Positions 1 through 5,624 are shown, counted from the stretch's first letter. The stretch: DNA of 6,804 nt from an uncultured Verrucomicrobiales bacterium (GCA_937893785.1 CALCSP010000435.1:1-6804); one strand, 5' to 3'. Translations and numbers: made by a program. The notes: generated by a model from the sequence alone, not told the origin.

Positions 1-145
1 CCGGGCGTTACAACTACGGCCGGCTGGCCAAATACCTCAATGACCCCAAGGTGATGGATGGCTGCGAGTATGTGGCCAAGCGTTATCCCTTCACGGCCGC
101 AGGGTTTTGGTGGATGGATAACGAGATGAACGCCCTGTGCGATCA
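1..145 (+). repeat. diverged direct repeat, left copy (endolysin)
   Basis: Bases 1-145 align without gaps to 6660-6804, with 12 mismatches (about 92% identity). Most differences are third-position. The clear amino-acid changes are G/S and K/E, in NYGRLAK versus NYSRLAE; the first, partial codon also differs. The repeat continues off both window edges. Confidence 0.92.
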
Positions 146-254
146 ACTTCCATCGGTCGAAACGGTGACTCGTCGAGTCAATGGGGGGCTGAACGGGATC
201 GACGACCGGAAGATGTATTTCCGCCGCTGTCAGGAGCAGATTCTCAGCCCATAG
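1..254 (+). CDS. GH19 chitinase-like endolysin, copy 1 (3' end only)
   Basis: This is the C-terminal 83 residues of a glycoside hydrolase family 19 (chitinase-like lysozyme) protein, with its 5' end outside the window; the first complete codon is at 3 and the stop is TAG 252-254. The fragment opens with GRYNY, the end of the family signature seen whole in the second copy (KYKGAGYLQTSGRYNY). It then runs through the helical C-terminal lobe, ending NGGLNGIDDRKMYFRRCQEQ, where 'NGG.NG..DR..Y+' is typical of phage GH19 enzymes. GH19 phage endolysins cleave the glycan strands of peptidoglycan during host lysis. The catalytic glutamates would lie upstream and are not visible. By comparison with the copy at 6383 the full protein would be about 176 aa. 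The aligned 145 nt are about 92% identical to that copy, with mainly silent changes, so both appear to have been under selection. Confidence 0.93.
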   Translation, partial: GRYNYGRLAKYLNDPKVMDGCEYVAKRYPFTAAGFWWMDNEMNALCDQLPSVETVTRRVNGGLNGIDDRKMYFRRCQEQILSP

Positions 255-273
255 CCCCTTGACAGGGGGGTAT

Positions 274-335
274 AGACTGCGCAGGCGCGACACGCAGCCC
301 CCCCAGGCGGAGGGGCGTCGGCATGAGCGCAGTCT
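274..335 (+). other. long-range stem with inner C-run/G-run hairpin, 5' leader
   Basis: A perfect 9-bp inverted repeat, AGACTGCGC (274-282) and GCGCAGTCT (327-335), encloses 44 nt. Inside it, GCCCC (297-301) can pair with GGGGC (312-316). The 3' half of this inner stem overlaps the SD-like GGAGGGG (309-315) of the 14-codon ORF at 323, and the outer 3' arm covers that ORF's second to fifth codons. In RNA the fold could hide the ribosome-binding site. It follows the endolysin stop by 19 nt, so it could instead act as a weak 3'-end structure for that gene, but no long U-tract follows. Confidence 0.5.
309..315 (+). promoter_or_regulatory. strong Shine-Dalgarno (GGAGGGG) for the leader ORF
   Basis: GGAGGGG ends 7 nt before an ATG at 323. 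It is the best SD in the window, and nearly all the long genes here lack one. That makes the tiny ORF it serves worth taking seriously. Confidence 0.55.
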
Positions 336-367
336 TTCCCTACCCCTGTAGGGTCAGCGCCCCTTAA
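323..367 (+). CDS. 14-aa leader peptide ORF
   Basis: ATG at 323 opens a 14-codon frame encoding MSAVFPYPCRVSAP, with TAA at 365-367. It has a strong SD (309-315), while the next gene (ATG 370) has none and starts just 2 nt after this stop. That spacing suits termination-reinitiation, so translation of the 126-aa gene may depend on this leader. A 6-bp hairpin (338-353) lies inside the leader, over a Pro/Tyr/Cys stretch. I do not recognise the peptide. It could be a chance ORF in GC-rich sequence, but the combination of SD, spacing and coupling argues against that. Confidence 0.4.
   Translation: MSAVFPYPCRVSAP
338..353 (+). other. 6-bp tetraloop hairpin in the leader
   Basis: CCCTAC (338-343) and GTAGGG (348-353) are perfectly complementary around a CCCT loop. 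The hairpin lies inside the 14-codon leader ORF and ends 16 nt before the next ATG. No U-tract follows, so it is not an intrinsic terminator. A ribosome on the leader would have to melt it, so it could serve as a switch element. Confidence 0.45.
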
Positions 368-369
368 AT

Positions 370-750
370 ATGCTTTTCGTTCTATATCCATTGGATATAG
401 TTCAGGATGGAGATATTGTTCGGGTTATTACCCGAACCAAATTCATGGCCGCGTTGGACTTGGCAACAATCCCATCTGCAATCAACACATATGAGCGGCT
501 CCTTTGCTGGGCCGCACAGTGCTGTCAGAGCATCTCTAACGGTGAAGAGGTCAATGTGATCACAGGAGCGACCTCAACACCAATTGCGCAGGTGCAGGTG
601 GCAATAACAGCCGATAACAGGAATAGATTCATCGTCACCGCCTACCTGCCGGTCGATACGGACGAACTAAACAGCGGATCGGCTAAAACTTGGATGGCTA
701 CGCAGGACATCTCGGGAGCCTCGCCACACGAAAACCTGCTAAGCAACTAG
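370..750 (+). CDS. hypothetical 126-aa protein
   Basis: I do not recognise the family. The ATG at 370 is the only start possible before an upstream in-frame stop (TAG 349-351), and it lacks an SD; a 14-codon ORF ending 2 nt upstream may supply ribosomes. The protein alternates beta-like stretches (residues 2-22, around DGDIVRVITRT; 72-94, VQVAITADNRNRFIVTAYLP) with a helical middle (25-55) that carries C46, C51 and C52. There is no signal peptide or membrane helix. The tail (99-126) is polar and probably disordered. It is followed at once by a strong terminator, so it looks like a separate transcription unit from the 767-aa gene. Two perfect RNA hairpins fall within its first 23 codons, which is unusual for an ordinary coding start. 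It could be a small virion or regulatory protein. Confidence 0.65.
   Translation: MLFVLYPLDIVQDGDIVRVITRTKFMAALDLATIPSAINTYERLLCWAAQCCQSISNGEEVNVITGATSTPIAQVQVAITADNRNRFIVTAYLPVDTDELNSGSAKTWMATQDISGASPHENLLSN
382..400. promoter_or_regulatory. 19-bp perfect palindrome, operator-like
   Basis: CTATATCCA (382-390) and TGGATATAG (392-400) are perfect 9-bp arms around a single T. An odd-centred, AT-rich dyad of this size is typical of a dimeric repressor operator. It starts 12 nt after the ATG at 370, inside the coding sequence. As RNA the one-base loop would open to a larger one, still leaving a stem. Confidence 0.45.
418..437 (+). other. 8-bp perfect hairpin in early coding sequence
   Basis: GTTCGGGT (418-425) and ACCCGAAC (430-437) pair perfectly around a TATT loop. 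It lies 17 nt after the 19-bp palindrome, in codons 17-23 of the 126-aa gene. No U-run follows, so it is not a terminator. Confidence 0.45.
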
Positions 751-765
751 GGGAGTGTTGCCCAC

Positions 766-792
766 GCCGTCCGAAAGGGCGGCTTTTTTTTT
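766..792 (+). terminator. intrinsic terminator after the 126-aa gene
   Basis: GCCGTCC (766-772), loop GAAA and GGGCGGC (777-783) form a 7-bp stem with one G-T wobble and a stable GNRA-type loop, followed by nine T residues (784-792). This is a textbook rho-independent terminator 15 nt after the TAG at 748-750. Its U-tract ends only 5 nt before the ATG of the 767-aa gene, leaving no room for a conventional promoter in between. Confidence 0.9.
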
Positions 793-797
793 GACTC

Positions 798-3101
798 ATG
801 GCTGTTGTTCTTGCTCCGTTCCTGCCTGTGGCTGGTGGCGCTATCGCCACTGGCTTGTCGACCGGCCTAAAAGTGGCGGCAGGCGCCATTGGCGCCACTG
901 CCCTTTTGAAGGCAATGCAGGATGCTCGTGACGTTCATTGGCGGAACCTTGGTTTTCCGATACCGGAAATCGATCTCCCGAAACTTCCTAACCCTCTTGA
1001 GTTGCCTGAAACAGGCATCTTGCCGTTTCCAACTCCCTCAATGGGTCCGGTTTTTGATCCGAGGGCAGGAGCGCCAACAGCACCAGAAGGAAGAACACCG
1101 TCAACCGTCTACGATTTCCGGCCACCAGCTCCGCTACCCGGCCAGACACTTCCAAAAACAAGACGTTTAACCGACGCTGAAATCATTAATGACCTTATTC
1201 GCCAAGCAACAACAGTAAACACAGGATTCAACCCCTTGTTCCCCATGCCGCAGTGGCCTATGGGGTTTCCGTTCAGTTTTGATCCAAATGAAATCAATAG
1301 CGACTGGGACTGGGGTGGGCTAAATCCCATCAGCCCCAGAACACTCTGGGATGGATTATTCCCGGACGTGTCACCCGTAAGGCTCCGAAACTGGGGGTAT
1401 TTGGATATATCAACTCCTGGAAGTTACTTTGTGGAAGTGGAATACACCGTTTTAAGCTCGTTTCAATCTGCCGGTGTTAGCTGTTCGGCTTGCGAATGCG
1501 TCGACCCTGACCCGTACGAATCAAGCGAATTTCGCTTCACTAGAAATTTCACTGTTGGCGAGGGCGTTCTAAAAGTCTTTAATAAGGACCAAGTTGCAAC
1601 AACTCAGTGTGTGGGCTGCACTGTGTCTTGTTCACCAACGCCGGTTGGCCATCCTAAAAATCTAACCACCAACCGTTTTGAGCTAATTCACACCGACAAA
1701 TTTGGCAAAGAAACTGTTTACATACCAGAAAAAGACACAAGCGGAGATGAATACGATGACTTTAAACGTATAGGAACATATGAAACAGCGTTTTTAGGTC
1801 TACAAGTAAAGGTAAATGGAGTGCCTATTGAGTTGTTGACCGAAATCCCAGAAGTTCCGCGCGTATTGCCATTGCCCGAAACACCGCCAATAACAGAAGT
1901 AGAACAAATTGCACCAGCGCAATTGATGGCCGTTCCGGCGTCATTCAGAAGAAGCATGAGGACGGCCACAAAGCTTGTGCCTGTTATTACGTTGAATACA
2001 GCAACCGATGAAATCAATACAACACTTGAAACGGAAACTGAGCCGGAAATGCTTAAGCCGGACTTTCCCAAAATTGCTCCGCCGGTTGTAGCTCCCAGAC
2101 CGGTGCCGGGCCCCACGCCAGTACCCGAAAAAGACAAGCCAAAAGACGTTCCTGCTATTCCGCCGCCGATTCTTCCTCAGATCGCTCCGAAACCTAAAGA
2201 AGGTGAAAGTGATGACGCTAAAGAAGTGACGCCAAAAGGGCCAATCGTTAAAAATCCACCAACGATAAAACCCGCCACCACACCAGCTAGCTCGATCAAA
2301 GTTGGAGATCGGTTGCTGCCAGCCAAAACGCCTAACCCGGCAGATTTCGCCAATGAGCTTGGGCGCCTCGAGTCGAAAATGGAAGCATCACTTAAAGACA
2401 CTGGGGGTATCAAGTGGGACGACATCTTGCTTGGCCTCGAGGGCTTGGCCTTATTGCTTGATCAGTTGCTAGGAGAAAAAATGCCTGCGCAAGAATACAA
2501 GTTGACTGGAGTATGTGAGGAAACAGATGAAGAAGGCAATCAGCCCGAAAAAGTGATTGAAGTAGAAGAAATGGACAAGTTGGACGGTATCTATGAAGGC
2601 TTTAAAGCAATGAATCAATTGCTGCAGCAACACCTCGAGTGGAAAACACCAACTTGTGATGCAAAAGTCGATACGCCTAAGCCAGAAGGACAGCTGGTAA
2701 CAACTCGCTGGAGAAGTTTTGAACCCTCGCCTGTGAGTGGAGATAGGCTCAGAAAACTATTTAGGTTCCGCTTAAAGGCCAACAAATCACTGGAACAGGT
2801 AACGGCACACTGGAAAGATTTCACATGGGAATCTGGCGTCTATATCGTTAAAGCCAACGGCCCCTGGGGTCAGTGTCAGGTATGGGCCAAGGATGAAAAA
2901 GAAGGACGGCGGGTCATCATGCACGCCTTGACCCACGGGGGATGGCTGGAAAAGGAAGAAGAAGCCGAATGGCAAATTGACGAAGCCAAATCAAGCCGAT
3001 ACGGAATCGAAGCAACATTTGGTGTTGATGGTTCAGTGAACCGTCCGTGGATCACTATGCGGGAAGGGCCAAGTGGGCCACCAGAAGGAATTGAGTACTG
3101 A
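798..3101 (+). CDS. large multidomain Pro-rich protein, unknown family
   Basis: This 767-aa protein is the largest in the window, and I do not recognise its family. Residues 3-38 form a Gly/Ala-rich hydrophobic segment that could be a membrane anchor or an amphipathic helix. Residues 54-120 are Pro-rich. Residues 195-345 look like a beta-rich domain with two Cys clusters, CSACEC (229-234) and CVGCTVSC (271-278), able to bind a metal or form disulphides. Residues 346-515 are a long Pro/Glu/Lys/Thr linker. Residues 516-560 and 585-615 are helical, and 632-767 form a Trp-rich alpha/beta C-terminal domain. The ATG at 798 has no SD and sits 5 nt after a terminator U-tract. Its coding is more A-rich than that of the flanking endolysins. 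The place before a structural gene cluster suits a virion, tail or adhesin protein, but that is inference. Confidence 0.93.
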   Translation: MAVVLAPFLPVAGGAIATGLSTGLKVAAGAIGATALLKAMQDARDVHWRNLGFPIPEIDLPKLPNPLELPETGILPFPTPSMGPVFDPRAGAPTAPEGRTPSTVYDFRPPAPLPGQTLPKTRRLTDAEIINDLIRQATTVNTGFNPLFPMPQWPMGFPFSFDPNEINSDWDWGGLNPISPRTLWDGLFPDVSPVRLRNWGYLDISTPGSYFVEVEYTVLSSFQSAGVSCSACECVDPDPYESSEFRFTRNFTVGEGVLKVFNKDQVATTQCVGCTVSCSPTPVGHPKNLTTNRFELIHTDKFGKETVYIPEKDTSGDEYDDFKRIGTYETAFLGLQVKVNGVPIELLTEIPEVPRVLPLPETPPITEVEQIAPAQLMAVPASFRRSMRTATKLVPVITLNTATDEINTTLETETEPEMLKPDFPKIAPPVVAPRPVPGPTPVPEKDKPKDVPAIPPPILPQIAPKPKEGESDDAKEVTPKGPIVKNPPTIKPATTPASSIKVGDRLLPAKTPNPADFANELGRLESKMEASLKDTGGIKWDDILLGLEGLALLLDQLLGEKMPAQEYKLTGVCEETDEEGNQPEKVIEVEEMDKLDGIYEGFKAMNQLLQQHLEWKTPTCDAKVDTPKPEGQLVTTRWRSFEPSPVSGDRLRKLFRFRLKANKSLEQVTAHWKDFTWESGVYIVKANGPWGQCQVWAKDEKEGRRVIMHALTHGGWLEKEEEAEWQIDEAKSSRYGIEATFGVDGSVNRPWITMREGPSGPPEGIEY

Positions 3102-3123
3102 TCCGCGACCCAGGGCTCGCAGG

Positions 3124-3153
3124 TTGTCAGGGACCAATAGTTGGAGATAAAAA
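3124..3153 (+). promoter_or_regulatory. possible sigma-70-like promoter for the structural cluster
   Basis: TTGTCA (3124-3129, 5/6 match to TTGACA) and TAAAAA (3148-3153, 4/6 match to TATAAT) are separated by 18 nt, upstream of the gene at 3195. They lie in the 93-nt gap after the 767-aa gene, the only place within this cluster where a promoter would fit without overlapping a gene. No terminator is visible in this gap, so read-through from the 767-aa gene is equally possible. Confidence 0.3.
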
Positions 3154-3194
3154 GAGGGCGGAAAACGGAATTTTCTTTCACCGGAGTTCAATTT

Positions 3195-3668
3195 ATGGCT
3201 CGTCCAACTCCCCCAGTAGCGGGGACTCCTGAATACGAGAGGTGGTGCAAGGAGGCATCAATCTCTTGGGAAGGGGGTTACCTCAAAGCCGCTTACGGCA
3301 ACATTGCTCAGACCTGGGACATTGACAAAATCATCCCGGCCGAAGGCAAGGACGTAACCACCAAGCGCAAGCAGCACGACCGGTACAACAAGATCGGTGG
3401 CAGCAAAAAAGTCATCCCTGAAAAGACTTTTACGGTTAAGCGCTACCCCAAAGTCAACTCATCACCTTGCGCTGGCGGCGATCCAATCACGATCGTTACT
3501 CCTGTTGGCCAATACACTGCCCGCTTAGGCGGTGACATCCAAACCTTTGTGGCTTGGATTCTTGATCGGGATGACGAGATTTACGACAACTTCTCGTTTT
3601 TCTCTAAGCATGGCGCCGACTATGGCCCCTACACCAAAAAAGTTGATGCGAGCGACGTCCTTCCATGA
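3195..3668 (+). CDS. hypothetical structural-type protein, 157 aa
   Basis: The family is not recognised. The ATG at 3195 is chosen because GGAG (3183-3186) sits 8 nt upstream and the product begins cleanly MARPTPPVAGTPEYERW. An in-frame TTG at 3141 would add 18 residues, rich in basic residues at first and not obviously useful. The protein is soluble, with no signal peptide. It has a Pro-rich start, a basic middle (GKDVTTKRKQHDRYNK, about 51-66) and a beta-rich centre (74-117) including an ITIVTPVGQYTARLGGD stretch. It ends in an aromatic region, with C18 and C92 the only cysteines. It overlaps the next gene by the 4 nt ATGA, so the two are probably translated together. It opens the five-gene cluster, and a virion or tail-tube role is a guess from context only. 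Confidence 0.85.
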   Translation: MARPTPPVAGTPEYERWCKEASISWEGGYLKAAYGNIAQTWDIDKIIPAEGKDVTTKRKQHDRYNKIGGSKKVIPEKTFTVKRYPKVNSSPCAGGDPITIVTPVGQYTARLGGDIQTFVAWILDRDDEIYDNFSFFSKHGADYGPYTKKVDASDVLP

Positions 3669-4105
3669 CTACAACCATGATCACTTACACAATTCCCGAC
3701 GCTGAATCCAATGGCGTTAAGGGCGGAAAGCTTTACGACGTTTGGGGCAACTTTGACCAGTTCGCTGACGTCTCCGGCTTAGAAACCGATACATCCGATA
3801 ACGTCGAGATGTCGGTTGATATTGGCGGCCACAAAAGAGAGCGCTTTATGCGTGATCCGGCTCCCGCCAACATCTCAGCCAAAACCCTGAAATATGTTCG
3901 GGGCATTCAGAAGAGCAAGGGTGGCTTGCCTGGTTACAGCATCACGCTGCAGGCAACTATTTCCGGCAAGGTTGAAACCCGTCAATTCACGTTTGATGGC
4001 GCTCAAACTGGCCTGTATTTGTTCATGCAGGACAAGTGCAAGCAGGACACTCTTATGTGGGGCAAAACTGGCAACCCCTATGAGCCAATCGTAAAAAAGA
4101 GCTGA
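3665..4105 (+). CDS. hypothetical 146-aa protein with a -1 frameshift site at its 3' end
   Basis: The family is not recognised. The start ATG overlaps the previous stop as ATGA (3665-3668). The protein looks all-beta: an ITYTIPD start, a VEMSVDIGGHKRERFMRD middle, paired strands SITLQATIS and ETRQFTFDG (92-112), then a hydrophobic YLFMQ stretch. One cysteine is at 125. The size and beta character would fit a tail-tube, head-decoration or fibre-adaptor protein, which is inference. Its last codons are GTA AAA AAG AGC TGA. The heptamer A AAA AAG (4093-4099) is the same slippery sequence as in E. coli dnaX. A -1 shift there bypasses the stop and adds a Pro/Glu-rich tail, listed separately. Confidence 0.88.
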   Translation: MTTTMITYTIPDAESNGVKGGKLYDVWGNFDQFADVSGLETDTSDNVEMSVDIGGHKRERFMRDPAPANISAKTLKYVRGIQKSKGGLPGYSITLQATISGKVETRQFTFDGAQTGLYLFMQDKCKQDTLMWGKTGNPYEPIVKKS

Positions 4106-4194
4106 GCGAACCAGAGCCAACCCCTGACCCCACTCCAGAGCCAACTGAGCCTCCCGATGAAGGACTTAGGACCAATCTCAATCGGACCTACTGA
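3665..4194 (+). CDS. predicted -1 frameshift product (176 aa) of the 146-aa gene
   Basis: If ribosomes slip back one base on A AAA AAG (4093-4099), reading continues with GAG at 4099 and adds 31 residues before TGA 4192-4194. The tail is ELSEPEPTPDPTPEPTEPPD followed by 11 more residues, i.e. a Pro/Glu/Thr linker of the kind phages use to join structural domains. Such a repeat is not expected by chance from the other frames of this DNA. Phage tail proteins often gain C-terminal extensions through programmed -1 shifts (lambda G/GT; Ig-like additions in other phages). I see no clear upstream SD enhancer or downstream stem. Slippage by RNA polymerase on the A6 run, or a sequencing indel, could give the same picture. 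Confidence 0.5.
4093..4099 (+). promoter_or_regulatory. A AAA AAG slippery heptamer
   Basis: In the zero frame the codons are GTA AAA AAG, giving the X XXY YYZ pattern A_AAA_AAG. This is the most efficient known bacterial -1 slippery heptamer, used in E. coli dnaX. It sits two codons before the zero-frame TGA at 4103-4105. Confidence 0.6.
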
Positions 4195-4630
4195 CGACAT
4201 CAAAAAAGTCGCTGACTTTGATCTGGAAGAGGGTCATGACACAATCTGGCTTCGCGTAAAGCAAGAAAGTCCCATCGGAGGATGGGACTTTTCCTATGCC
4301 TTGTGCTGGTGGCAATCATCAGTCGGAAGAGAATTGGGAACTATCAAGATTTATTCCCACCCCGAATCAGAAATATTTACGCTTGGTCTTGACAGAACCC
4401 CCACGTCTCTAAATGGGTCGCTTTACGTCAAACCACGCGCGTACAACCTTGCTTGGGTCAGAGCTGCGTCACCTCCGGTGTGGACCCTCCGCTTTGAAGC
4501 ACTATCTGGAAAAAAGGCAGTTGCACCGACCCCGGAACCTATTCCTGACGGTGGTGTTGCCTCTTCTTTTAGTGATTCCCGCGATGACCTTGGTCTGGAA
4601 CTTATCCGAGTCTCTTTCGCCAAACCCTGA
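4157..4630 (+). CDS. beta-rich structural-type protein, 157 aa
   Basis: The start ATG lacks an SD and lies 51 nt after the previous stop, in the same frame and inside the possible frameshift extension of the upstream gene. No other ATG/GTG/TTG start exists between that stop and this ATG. The protein reads as a beta-sandwich: DTIWLRVKQE, WDFSYALCWW, GTIKIYSHPE, IFTLGLDRTP, SLYVKPRAYNLAWVRA and VWTLRFEA give regular strands over residues 28-116. A PTPEPIPDGG hinge (124-133) and a 24-residue tail follow. The PRAYNLAWVR...WTLRFEA style reminds me of repeated small proteins in picocyanobacterial phage-like clusters, but I cannot name a family. Its TGA overlaps the next ATG by one base (TGATG). A carbohydrate-binding or fibre role is plausible but unproven. 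Confidence 0.88.
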   Translation: MKDLGPISIGPTDDIKKVADFDLEEGHDTIWLRVKQESPIGGWDFSYALCWWQSSVGRELGTIKIYSHPESEIFTLGLDRTPTSLNGSLYVKPRAYNLAWVRAASPPVWTLRFEALSGKKAVAPTPEPIPDGGVASSFSDSRDDLGLELIRVSFAKP

Positions 4631-4851
4631 TGGCTACCCTTTACGGAACAACGGATACGGCCGAACTCCTGCCGGTCCAAGTCAATAGCAAAGGCCAATT
4701 AGTTGCTGAAGGCATGCCTGGACCGCCTGGACCACAAGGGGCACCAGGCGTTTCACAGGCTTCTGCTGTTTATTTATCGGGCTCAAAACCCTCTGCAGAA
4801 ACTGGTAAAGAGGGCGATTGGTGGATTCAACTCGATCCGATGACGCCATGA
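4630..4851 (+). CDS. small collagen-like tail-fibre-type protein, 73 aa
   Basis: The product starts with a 27-residue beta-like head (MATLYGTTDTAELLPVQVNS...), then four Gly-X-Y triplets (GMP GPP GPQ GAP, residues 28-39), then a GDWWIQLDPMTP end. Short collagen-like triple helices are common trimerising shafts in phage tail fibres, and heads of this style introducing collagen triplets are familiar in cyanobacterial phage-related proteins. The start overlaps the upstream stop (TGATG, 4628-4632) and its TGA overlaps the next ATG (ATGA, 4848-4851), so translation is probably coupled on both sides. At 73 aa it is very short for a fibre. It may be a trimerising adaptor, or the front part of a protein split from the following 203-aa gene. 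Confidence 0.8.
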   Translation: MATLYGTTDTAELLPVQVNSKGQLVAEGMPGPPGPQGAPGVSQASAVYLSGSKPSAETGKEGDWWIQLDPMTP

Positions 4852-5459
4852 CTTTTATTCAATCTCACAAGACACCTAGGGGTTGGTCTGAGGCTGAAGC
4901 GACTTGGTTTAAAACGTCAGAAGGCTGGCTATTAGTTAATGGAACACCACAGCCGGATCGACCGATAAGTGGCAATCCGCCGTCGATACGTACTTTGGAA
5001 CTTAATATCAATTGGATCTATCCCACCGACGGTGAAGCTTGCTGGTACTGCATGTATGACTTCCGTGACGATCATCCAAATTGTCAGGGTAGTGTCGCGG
5101 TGATTGATAGCAGCGGCGGGACATTATGGGAAAAAGTAGGCGGTCCTTTTACTATTGGAGATTTCAACGTAGTCACTCTTCCTGACTTACCTTTTGATGA
5201 TTTAGCACTGTTTTATACAAGCGGTTTTGCCGATCGGCCAGAGTATGGAAGAATTCACCGTGATTCCACTTGGGTAGCTAAGAATTTAAAGGGCAATGTT
5301 GTCTGTAGTGGAAACTTTAGGAGTGCCCCACAACCGGGTGCCGCTGCTTTCCAGTTACTGGAATTGGGAGATGGCCTCGATGACGCCCAAGGTGAATATT
5401 GGCTGTATGACTGGGAATTGCCGATGACAAAAACAAAGCATTCTTATGCTCTTCCATAG
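4848..5459 (+). CDS. Trp/aromatic-rich hypothetical protein, 203 aa
   Basis: The ATG at 4848 is preferred over an in-frame TTG at 4818 because it forms an ATGA overlap with the preceding collagen-like gene. The first 30 residues (RGWSEAEATWFKTSEGWLLVNGTP) resemble small tryptophan-bearing repeats at fibre ends. The rest is probably a beta-rich globular domain with cysteines 65, 68, 79 and 153 and many Trp, Tyr, Asp and Gly residues. There is no signal or membrane segment. Aromatic-rich, beta-rich proteins after a collagen-like shaft often act as receptor- or glycan-binding tips, so this may be the distal fibre part; that is inference. It is the last gene of the cluster, 89 nt before an intrinsic terminator. 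The family is not recognised. Confidence 0.88.
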   Translation: MTFIQSHKTPRGWSEAEATWFKTSEGWLLVNGTPQPDRPISGNPPSIRTLELNINWIYPTDGEACWYCMYDFRDDHPNCQGSVAVIDSSGGTLWEKVGGPFTIGDFNVVTLPDLPFDDLALFYTSGFADRPEYGRIHRDSTWVAKNLKGNVVCSGNFRSAPQPGAAAFQLLELGDGLDDAQGEYWLYDWELPMTKTKHSYALP

Positions 5460-5514
5460 CCCGATTGATATGAATGTGATAAAAGATGCTGATATATCCA
5501 AAACTAAACAACAC

Positions 5515-5624
5515 TGAGACTGACACAGGTACGCGAATAGGGTCTGGACAGGGATTGGACAGCGATCCAACCCTGTTTTTTGCAACTCTCCTTATGTCGA
5601 CCCGTTCCAAGGTCGTGAGTCTCA
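5515..5624. repeat. 7-bp inverted repeat interlocked with the 14-bp repeat
   Basis: TGAGACT (5515-5521) and AGTCTCA (5618-5624) are perfect complements. Each arm lies a few bases before the matching arm of the 14-bp repeat (5523 and 5629). The order is therefore A-B-A'-B', a pseudoknot-like arrangement in which both stems cannot form as a simple nested hairpin. At 7 bp it could be chance. Confidence 0.35.

Noticed and set aside
259..278. TTGACA followed by TATAGA as a promoter
   Set aside because: Only 6 nt separate the boxes instead of 16-18, so they cannot work together as -35/-10.
1718..2137. Minus-strand ORF of 139 aa
   Set aside because: Opposite-strand shadow of the Pro-rich linker of the 767-aa gene, giving an unnatural Ser/Gly/Val-rich product.
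3105..3120. Hairpin after the 767-aa gene as a terminator
   Set aside because: The stem is interrupted by a C/C mismatch and no U-tract follows.
3141..3194. Upstream TTG start for the 157-aa gene
   Set aside because: ATG 3195 has a good SD (GGAG, 8 nt), and the extra 18 residues look like leader sequence.
4111..4145. Short direct repeats as a CRISPR or iteron
   Set aside because: Two 11-bp copies spaced 24 nt apart are explained by repeated Pro/Glu codons in the -1 frame.
4818..4847. TTG start for the 203-aa gene
   Set aside because: ATG 4848 gives the ATGA overlap seen at other junctions here.
5486..5593. N-terminal extension of the 69-aa gene from ATG 5486
   Set aside because: It would be coded through the terminator stem and U-tract, and its composition does not look protein-like. 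Kept as an alternative only.
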